Part shown: piece by piece, positions 56,096-64,000 of the stretch
Layout of the letters: each line of letters opens with the position of its first letter
Position numbering within the stretch: position 1 is the stretch's first letter
NCBI RefSeq assembly: GCF_038622445.1
Contig: NZ_CP152019.1
Span: 682,001 to 746,000 of the forward strand
Length of the DNA stretch: 64,000 nucleotides
Direction: 5' to 3'
From: Sporosarcina sp. FSL K6-1522
GTDB taxonomy: Bacteria; Bacillota; Bacilli; Bacillales_A; Planococcaceae
Program-made: the position numbers and the translations under genes
Notes under the pieces: model-generated
What the model saw: the letters and a program-made list of their open reading frames with translations, nothing else
Told to the model about the DNA's origin: nothing
Database searches by the model: none

Positions 56096-57232
56096 ATGAA
56101 ATTTGAAATTATGAGAGACCAATTGCTTGATGGATTAAGTGACATTATGAAAGCAATCAGTCAAAAAGTAGCGATTCCTATTTTAACTGGAATCAAGATT
56201 GAAGTAGATGATAGAGGCGTAACAATGACAGGTAGTGATTCAGATATTACAATTTGTACATTCATTCCTGCAGAAGAAAATGGCGAACAAATTATTCAAG
56301 TAACTGAAAAAGGTAGTATTGTGTTACAAGCACGCGTTTTTAACGAGATTGTACGAAAACTACCTACAAACAATGTCACAATTGAAGTTGCAAATGGTTT
56401 ACAAACACATATTCGTTCAGGCAAGTCAGAATTCCATCTAATCGGCTCGGATCCTGACGAATATCCTGTTTTACCAGACGTAAAAGATGAATACCGTTTT
56501 TCATTACCAGCAGATCTGATGAAATCAATTATCCGTGAAACGGTCTTCGCTGTGTCCCAACAAGAAACACGACCTATTTTGACTGGGGTACGTTGGGAAG
56601 GTGTAGATAACCAACTTTCTTGTGTAGCTACAGACAGTCACAGATTAGCGCGAAGATTGACGGTACCTGAAGAAATGCCTGAAATCCCGTTTAGTGTTGT
56701 CATTCCAGGTAAAAGCTTGCAAGAACTCAATAAAATTCTCCCAGACAATACAGAGTCTGTGGATATCGTTATTGCCGACCAGCAAGTATTATTCAAAACA
56801 CGTAATGTGTTATTCTATTCCCGCTTGTTGGAAGGAAATTATCCGGACACATCACGGTTAATTCCATCTGAATATAAAACGTCCGTAACAGTAAACGGGA
56901 AATTACTTCTACAAGCCATTGACAGGGCATCACTTTTGGCACGAGAAGAACGCAATAATATCGTTCGATTTTCAGCAAATGAAGAGAAAGTGATTGAAAT
57001 CTCTTCAAACTCACCAGAAGTCGGGAAAGTTGAAGAATTAATCGAGGCCATTAATGTGACAGGCGAAGAATTGAAAATTTCTTTTAGTGCCAAATACATG
57101 ATGGACGCATTAAAAGCAATTGATGGACAGGACGTAACAATCCAATTCACAGGACCAATGCGACCTTTCATCTTAAAATCGGTTGATGATGATTCAATAT
57201 TACAGCTGATTTTACCTGTAAGAACATACTAA
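56096..57232 (+). CDS. dnaN: DNA polymerase III sliding clamp subunit beta
   Basis: 378 residues, three clamp domains; MKFEIMRDQLLDGLSDIMKA, PILTGIKIEVDDRGV, and C-terminal PMRPFILKSVDDDSILQLIL. Homodimeric ring tethering polymerase to DNA. Begins 6 bases past the unwinding element; CGAGGG upstream. Its own terminator follows. Confidence 0.98.
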   Translation: MKFEIMRDQLLDGLSDIMKAISQKVAIPILTGIKIEVDDRGVTMTGSDSDITICTFIPAEENGEQIIQVTEKGSIVLQARVFNEIVRKLPTNNVTIEVANGLQTHIRSGKSEFHLIGSDPDEYPVLPDVKDEYRFSLPADLMKSIIRETVFAVSQQETRPILTGVRWEGVDNQLSCVATDSHRLARRLTVPEEMPEIPFSVVIPGKSLQELNKILPDNTESVDIVIADQQVLFKTRNVLFYSRLLEGNYPDTSRLIPSEYKTSVTVNGKLLLQAIDRASLLAREERNNIVRFSANEEKVIEISSNSPEVGKVEELIEAINVTGEELKISFSAKYMMDALKAIDGQDVTIQFTGPMRPFILKSVDDDSILQLILPVRTY

Positions 57233-57238
57233 AATGGT

Positions 57239-57272
57239 TAAAGGATAGTCACTAAATTGACTATCCTTTTTA
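57239..57272 (+). terminator. Intrinsic terminator of dnaN
   Basis: AAGGATAGTCA / TGACTATCCTT stem (57241-57251 with 57258-57268) and T5 run. Confidence 0.88.
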
Positions 57273-57333
57273 CTTACTGTCGAAAGTCGGCTAAAATAGA
57301 GAGATACACTAAATTACGAGAGGTTGAGGTCGA

Positions 57334-57573
57334 ATGGAAACCCTGACAATTGATACTGAGTTCATAACACTCGGCCAGCTGTTGAAAATGACAGATATTA
57401 TTAGTTCTGGCGGAATGGCTAAATGGTTCCTAGAAGAGCACACTGTTCATGTTAACGGTGAAGAGGAAAACCGCCGTGGTAAAAAACTCCGTCATGGAGA
57501 TGTGATTACAATTCCTGATTTCGGGAGTTTTAAAATACATGACATATTAAACGGACAACCGGATGTATATTGA
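57334..57573 (+). CDS. yaaA: S4-domain protein YaaA (ribosome-associated, RlbA)
   Basis: 79 residues, S4-like RNA-binding domain: [20 protein letters not shown] and [20 protein letters not shown]. Conserved between dnaN and recF in Firmicutes; associated with ribosome assembly. Overlaps recF by 11 bases. Confidence 0.93.
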   Translation: METLTIDTEFITLGQLLKMTDIISSGGMAKWFLEEHTVHVNGEEENRRGKKLRHGDVITIPDFGSFKIHDILNGQPDVY

Positions 57574-58684
57574 ACGGCTTGCGCTAAAAGATTACCGGAA
57601 TTATGCAGCACTCGATTTGTCATTTTCGCCACACATCAATGTACTCATCGGCGAAAATGCACAAGGTAAAACGAACGTCATGGAAGCAATTTATGTACTT
57701 TCAATGGCTAAATCTCATCGAACATCCAATGATCGTGAATTAATACGTTGGGAACAAGATTATGGTAAAATAGAAGGGGATATACAACGGAAATATGGAC
57801 GACTTCCGTTAGAACTAACCATTTCAAAGAAAGGGAAAAAAGCGCGGGTTAATCACCTTGAGCAAAATCGCCTTAGCCTTTATATTGGTCAGTTAAACGT
57901 TGTAATGTTTGCCCCAGAAGATTTGAATCTTGTAAAGGGTAGTCCGCAGGTAAGAAGACGATTTCTAGATATGGAAATCGGACAAATTTCTCCGACATAC
58001 CTTCATGAGCTGTTAACCTTTCAAAAGGTCCTCAAACAACGCAACGCAATTTTGAAACAGAATCGTGGTAAATTGGATTTACATGATGTCATGTTTGATG
58101 TTTATACAGAGCAGTATATTCAAGTCGCTGTACAAATTATTCGTAAACGATTTTATTTCATGGAACTTCTGCAAAAATGGGCAGAACCTATTCATGAAGG
58201 GATTTCACGTGGAATTGAATCACTTAAAATCGCCTATGCGACGCTAAAAGAGCTTGATTCGGGACAGACTGTGGAACAGATGGAATCTATATTTGGCCAA
58301 AGACTGCTCGAAGTAAGACGGCGTGAATTAGAACGTGGGATGACTTTGGTTGGACCACATCGAGATGACCTGCACTTTTTCGTCAATGGATATGATATTC
58401 AGACGTATGGTTCACAGGGACAGCAGCGGACAACGGCGCTGTCCCTTAAACTTGCAGAAATTGAGCTCGTAAAACAAGAAGTCGGGGAACCTCCCGTACT
58501 CCTACTCGATGATGTATTGTCCGAACTGGATGATTATCGTCAATCACATCTGTTAAACACTATTCAGGGGCAGGTACAGACGTTTGTTACAACAACGAAC
58601 GTCGCGGGAATTGATCATGATACGATACGCCAGGCAGACATATTCGAGGTAACTGCAGGAGCGGTAGTAAAGAAAGAGGGATAA
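57563..58684 (+). CDS. recF: DNA replication and repair protein RecF
   Basis: 373 residues. SMC-like ATPase: Walker [15 protein letters not shown], signature [15 protein letters not shown], Walker [13 protein letters not shown]. Loads RecA at gaps. Translation coupled to yaaA by overlap. In B. subtilis remB (yaaB) follows; here gyrB follows after 54 bases. Confidence 0.97.
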   Translation: MYIERLALKDYRNYAALDLSFSPHINVLIGENAQGKTNVMEAIYVLSMAKSHRTSNDRELIRWEQDYGKIEGDIQRKYGRLPLELTISKKGKKARVNHLEQNRLSLYIGQLNVVMFAPEDLNLVKGSPQVRRRFLDMEIGQISPTYLHELLTFQKVLKQRNAILKQNRGKLDLHDVMFDVYTEQYIQVAVQIIRKRFYFMELLQKWAEPIHEGISRGIESLKIAYATLKELDSGQTVEQMESIFGQRLLEVRRRELERGMTLVGPHRDDLHFFVNGYDIQTYGSQGQQRTTALSLKLAEIELVKQEVGEPPVLLLDDVLSELDDYRQSHLLNTIQGQVQTFVTTTNVAGIDHDTIRQADIFEVTAGAVVKKEG

Positions 58685-58705
58685 TTATCTCTTTTGATTG
58701 TATAG

Positions 58706-60667
<1,962 letters not shown>

Positions 60668-60697
60668 GGAACGTTGAGCTGAAAGGAGTCTAACAAC

Positions 60698-63202
60698 ATG
60701 GCAGATATGCCGAAACGTGGTGTCCAAGGCATCAACATTAGTAAAGAAATGAAGACTTCATTCCTTGATTATGCAATGAGTGTCATCGTTTCTCGTGCGC
60801 TTCCAGATGTAAGGGATGGTTTGAAGCCGGTTCACCGTCGTATTTTGTACGCAATGCAGGATCTCGGAAATACTGCGGACAAACCGCATAAGAAATCCGC
60901 ACGTATCGTAGGGGACGTCATCGGTAAGTATCACCCGCATGGTGACAGTGCTGTTTACGACACAATGGTACGGATGGCACAGGATTTCAACTACCGTTAT
61001 ATGCTTGTAGATGGTCACGGGAATTTCGGTTCCGTTGATGGCGACGGAGCAGCTGCAATGCGATACACAGAATCGCGTATGTCCCGTATCGCAATGGAAC
61101 TACTACGTGATATCAATAAAGACACAATCGATTACCAAGATAACTATGATGGACAGGAAAGAGAACCGGTTGTTTTACCAAGCCGTTATCCGAACCTACT
61201 CGTAAACGGGACATCAGGAATCGCGGTCGGAATGGCTACAAATATTCCACCGCATCATCTAGGAGAAACCATTGATGCTGTATTGGCATTGGCGGATAAC
61301 CCTGCCGTTACGACAGAAGAATTGATGGACATTGTACCTGGCCCTGATTTCCCTACAGGCGGGATTATTCTTGGGCGTAGTGGAATTAGAAGAGCCTACG
61401 AGACTGGAAAAGGTTCTGTTATTATTCGCGGTAAGGTTGAGATTGAACAAAAGTCGAACGGTCGAGAAACGATTATTGTGAGTGAGTTGCCGTATCAAGT
61501 AAATAAGGCACGACTCATTGAAAAGATTGCAGAACTTGTGCGTGACAAAAAAATCGATGGTATCAGTTATTTAGCTGACGAATCGGACCGTACAGGAATG
61601 CGTATCGTTATTGACGTTCGTCGAGATGCCAATGCTAACGTGCTGTTAAACAATTTGTACAAGCAGACCGCATTGCAATCGAGTTTTGGGATTAACATGC
61701 TTGCGCTTGTTGATGGCCAACCAAAAATTCTTGCATTGAAAGAAATTTTGTATCATTACCTTGAACACCAAAAAGTGGTCATTCGTAGGCGTACACAGTA
61801 CGATCTGAAAAAAGCAGAAGACCGTGCACATATTTTAGAAGGCTTGCGTATCGCACTTGATCATATCGATCAAATCATTACCCTTATTCGTGCATCAAAA
61901 ACGACGGATGAAGCAAAAACAGGTTTAATCGAACAATTCAACTTATCTGAGCGTCAAGCACAGGCAATTCTCGACATGCGTCTCCAACGTTTGACAGGAC
62001 TCGAGCGTGACAAAATTGAAGCGGAATATCAAGAGCTTCAGCTTCTGATTGCTGAACTTCGTGCGATTCTTGCAGATGAAGAGAAGTTACTCGACATTAT
62101 TCGTGAGGAATTGCTTGAGGTGAAGACACGTTTTGAAGACAAACGGAGAACTGAGATCACTTCAGGCGGTGCCGAAATGATTGAGGATGAAGACTTAATC
62201 CCTGTTGAGAACTCAGTGTTGACTGTTACACATAACGGTTACATTAAGCGTCTACCTGCGAGTACATACCGCAGCCAACGTCGTGGCGGTCGTGGAATTC
62301 AAGGTATGGGGACGAATGACGATGACTTTGTTGAACATCTGTTGAATACGTCCACGCATGATACAATTCTATTCTTCACAAGCAAAGGGAGAGTATTCCG
62401 CACGAAAGGCTATCAAGTACCTGAATTTAGCCGGACTGCCAAAGGATTACCGATCATTAACTTATTAGGCGTAGACAAAGACGAGAAAGTAACGGCTATG
62501 ATTCCAGTGGCGGAATTTGAGGAAGACAAATACTTATTCTTCGCTACACGGGATGGTATTGTGAAACGTACGCCTATCAAAGACTTTGCTAATATCCGTT
62601 CAAATGGTTTGATTGCACTGACGTTACGGGGCGATGACGAACTTATCGAAGTCAAAATGACGAACGGTGATAATAATATCGTCATCGGAACCAAAGACGG
62701 CATGTTGATCAAATTCAATGAACAAGATATACGTTCAATGAGTCGTATAGCGGGCGGAGTCCGTGGTATACGGTTACGTGAAGGCGATATTGCAATTGGT
62801 ATGGATACAGTACACGAAGGCGACGAAATTCTTGTCGTAACTGAGAAAGGCTTCGGAAAGCGAACTTCTGAAGAAGAATACCGTATTCAAACTCGTGGTG
62901 GTTATGGTTTGAAAACATTGCATGTGACAGATCGGAATGGGTTACTCGTTGCGATGAAGACTGTAAATGGTACAGAAGACCTTATGTTGATTACGATTCA
63001 TGGTATTTTAATCCGCATGGATATTGATGATATCTCAATCATTGGGCGAAGTACGCAAGGGGTCCGTCTGATCCGTCTTGGGGATGATGAATTAGTTGCT
63101 ACTGTCGCTAAAGTTGCAAAGGACGAAGAAGTCGAAGAATTTATGGATAGTGAAGGAACGACAACAACACTACCTAACGAAGAACAAGAACTAGACGAAT
63201 GA
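60698..63202 (+). CDS. gyrA: DNA gyrase subunit A
   Basis: 834 residues. Catalytic Tyr123 ([12 protein letters not shown]), quinolone-region residues Ser84 and Asp88 in [10 protein letters not shown], tower/coiled-coil, then six-blade DNA-wrapping beta-pinwheel with the GyrA box QRRGGRG. Ends with an acidic tail (EEQELDE). Introduces negative supercoils with GyrB. Its start has GAAAGGAG upstream. Confidence 0.98.
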   Translation: MADMPKRGVQGINISKEMKTSFLDYAMSVIVSRALPDVRDGLKPVHRRILYAMQDLGNTADKPHKKSARIVGDVIGKYHPHGDSAVYDTMVRMAQDFNYRYMLVDGHGNFGSVDGDGAAAMRYTESRMSRIAMELLRDINKDTIDYQDNYDGQEREPVVLPSRYPNLLVNGTSGIAVGMATNIPPHHLGETIDAVLALADNPAVTTEELMDIVPGPDFPTGGIILGRSGIRRAYETGKGSVIIRGKVEIEQKSNGRETIIVSELPYQVNKARLIEKIAELVRDKKIDGISYLADESDRTGMRIVIDVRRDANANVLLNNLYKQTALQSSFGINMLALVDGQPKILALKEILYHYLEHQKVVIRRRTQYDLKKAEDRAHILEGLRIALDHIDQIITLIRASKTTDEAKTGLIEQFNLSERQAQAILDMRLQRLTGLERDKIEAEYQELQLLIAELRAILADEEKLLDIIREELLEVKTRFEDKRRTEITSGGAEMIEDEDLIPVENSVLTVTHNGYIKRLPASTYRSQRRGGRGIQGMGTNDDDFVEHLLNTSTHDTILFFTSKGRVFRTKGYQVPEFSRTAKGLPIINLLGVDKDEKVTAMIPVAEFEEDKYLFFATRDGIVKRTPIKDFANIRSNGLIALTLRGDDELIEVKMTNGDNNIVIGTKDGMLIKFNEQDIRSMSRIAGGVRGIRLREGDIAIGMDTVHEGDEILVVTEKGFGKRTSEEEYRIQTRGGYGLKTLHVTDRNGLLVAMKTVNGTEDLMLITIHGILIRMDIDDISIIGRSTQGVRLIRLGDDELVATVAKVAKDEEVEEFMDSEGTTTTLPNEEQELDE

Positions 63203-63210
63203 ATATAAGT

Positions 63211-63256
63211 GGAGTTATTGGAGTAGCGAAGTTGCTATTCCGATGACTCCTTTTTA
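63211..63256 (+). terminator. Intrinsic terminator of the gyrBA transcript
   Basis: Long imperfect stem GGAGTTATTGGAGTAGC / GCTATTCCGATGACTCC followed by TTTTTATTT. Confidence 0.85.
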
Positions 63257-63320
63257 TTTATCGTGTATTTCAAATAGTTAGCGTATGATAGAAAGTACTA
63301 GAGGCTGAAAGTAGGGAATA

Positions 63321-64000
63321 ATGATGACGGAAATGTATATAAAAGTAAGTGATTTGCGCCCAGGTATCACTTTAAAAGAAGATGTATTTGCCAATACTAA
63401 CTATCCTATTATTCGAAAAGATACCGAACTTTCATCTGAACACTTTGAGGTTTTATATGCTTTCGGCGTAAGGACAGTAAAAGTAGAGGAACGAGTTGTC
63501 GTCAAAAAGGAAGACTTACATGTTATTGATACAGAAAGCCCTGTAGATCCAAATGCTGTTTTAGCATCGATTCCTATGGAAGAGGCGGATTTGCAAGTGC
63601 GTTATCAAAAGGCAGTTCAAAACTACAAAAAAGAATTTAGTAGCTGGCAAGCAGGGACACGTCCAGACATAGCAACAGTTCGAGGCATTGTCATTCCACT
63701 TATCGAGACATTCATGGAGCAAAAAGAAGTATTGAAGGTTCTTAATAACTTTTCAAATACAAAAGATTATATTTATCATCACTCCATTGCTGTTGGCTTG
63801 TTGGCATCTGCGATTAGCGAACAGATGGGTTTCCCGAAAGGGCAGACATTGCAAATTGGACTTGCTGGTACTCTAGCTGATTGTGGAATGGCTAAAATTA
63901 GTTTGAAGCTTACAGAAAAAGCTGCCTTCTTGACGAAGGAAGAATTTAATGAAGTGAAAAAACATACCATCTATAGTTACCAGATGATTCAAGACACTCC
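63321..64000 (+). CDS. HD-GYP-like domain protein, truncated by window end
   Basis: 226 residues visible, continuing beyond the window. A short N-terminal domain (KVSDLRPGITLKEDVFANTN, DUF3391-like) is followed by an HD-GYP-like domain. The helix YIYHHSIAVGLLASAISEQM has the first two His, but the motif normally written HDxGK reads ADCGMAK (residues 187-193): the HD histidine is Ala and the Lys is Met. The later HP-x-x-G motif is HTIYS. So c-di-GMP phosphodiesterase activity, if any, would need other ligands; it may be a binding or regulatory version. First gene after gyrA; AGGG near the double ATG. Confidence 0.8.
   Translation, partial: MMTEMYIKVSDLRPGITLKEDVFANTNYPIIRKDTELSSEHFEVLYAFGVRTVKVEERVVVKKEDLHVIDTESPVDPNAVLASIPMEEADLQVRYQKAVQNYKKEFSSWQAGTRPDIATVRGIVIPLIETFMEQKEVLKVLNNFSNTKDYIYHHSIAVGLLASAISEQMGFPKGQTLQIGLAGTLADCGMAKISLKLTEKAAFLTKEEFNEVKKHTIYSYQMIQDT

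Noticed and set aside
58202..58217. parS-like TTTCACGTGGAA in recF
   Set aside because: Four of sixteen bases differ from the consensus outside the core; too weak.

Overview
This window is the replication-origin region of a spore-forming Gram-positive bacterium of the order Bacillales. Gene order, protein sequences and the low-to-moderate GC content suggest the Planococcaceae, with Sporosarcina or a close relative as the best guess. Inferred from sequence alone, the evidence is the classical block rpmH-dnaA-dnaN-yaaA-recF-gyrB-gyrA on one side and rnpA-yidC-jag-mnmE-mnmG-rsmG-noc-parA-parB on the other. A spore-specific YyaC protein and SpoIIIJ-type YidC and Jag proteins fit a spore former. 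Coding direction flips at about 54.1-54.6 kb: nearly everything to the left is on the minus strand and everything to the right on the plus strand, as expected when both replichores leave oriC.

Layout. 0-9.6 kb: a VOC protein, malate:quinone oxidoreductase, a secreted protein of unknown function, a CoA-type Nudix hydrolase, a VanRS-like two-component pair, and a chemoreceptor gene broken by a frameshift whose leader is a c-di-GMP-I (GEMM) riboswitch followed by a terminator. 9.6-13.6 kb: an accessory island of four or five small soluble proteins of immunity type (two DUF1963/YwqG, one SUKH/SMI1, two unrecognised) with no visible toxin. 13.8-21.2 kb: a sugar- or phosphodiester-type ABC importer operon (ATPase, HAD phosphatase, PHP metallo-esterase, binding protein, two permeases) headed by a DeoR regulator. 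21.3-24.1 kb: an unknown gene, DUF4317, rlmH and the small CxxH/CxxC protein, embedded in a cluster of DnaA boxes. 24.2-31.1 kb: the WalRK cell-wall operon (walR-walK-walH-walI-walJ-htrA). 31.2-38.1 kb: an M23/G5/LysM peptidase, dnaB helicase, rplI, gdpP and yybS. 38.4-39.8 kb: rpsF-ssb-rpsR. 39.9-44.2 kb: DUF3267, ychF, DUF951, MscS, yyaC and DUF554. 44.2-54.1 kb: parB-parA, noc, rsmG, mnmG, mnmE, jag, yidC, rnpA and rpmH. 54.1-56.1 kb: bipartite oriC flanking dnaA. 56-64 kb: dnaN to gyrA, then an HD-GYP-like gene that runs off the end.

How it fits together. The window carries both trans factors and cis sites for origin control: DnaA and its boxes (oriC, a second cluster near 24 kb, and the mnmE promoter), ParB and two parS sites, and Noc with a perfect Noc-binding palindrome in front of walR. 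The intergenic spaces also hold mosaic copies of a dispersed repeat family, including one MITE-like element with terminal inverted repeats. The most unusual items are the c-di-GMP riboswitch in front of a broken chemoreceptor, the orphan immunity island, the repeat family, and the HD-GYP protein whose HD histidine is replaced. No tRNA, rRNA, CRISPR array or transposase gene was seen.
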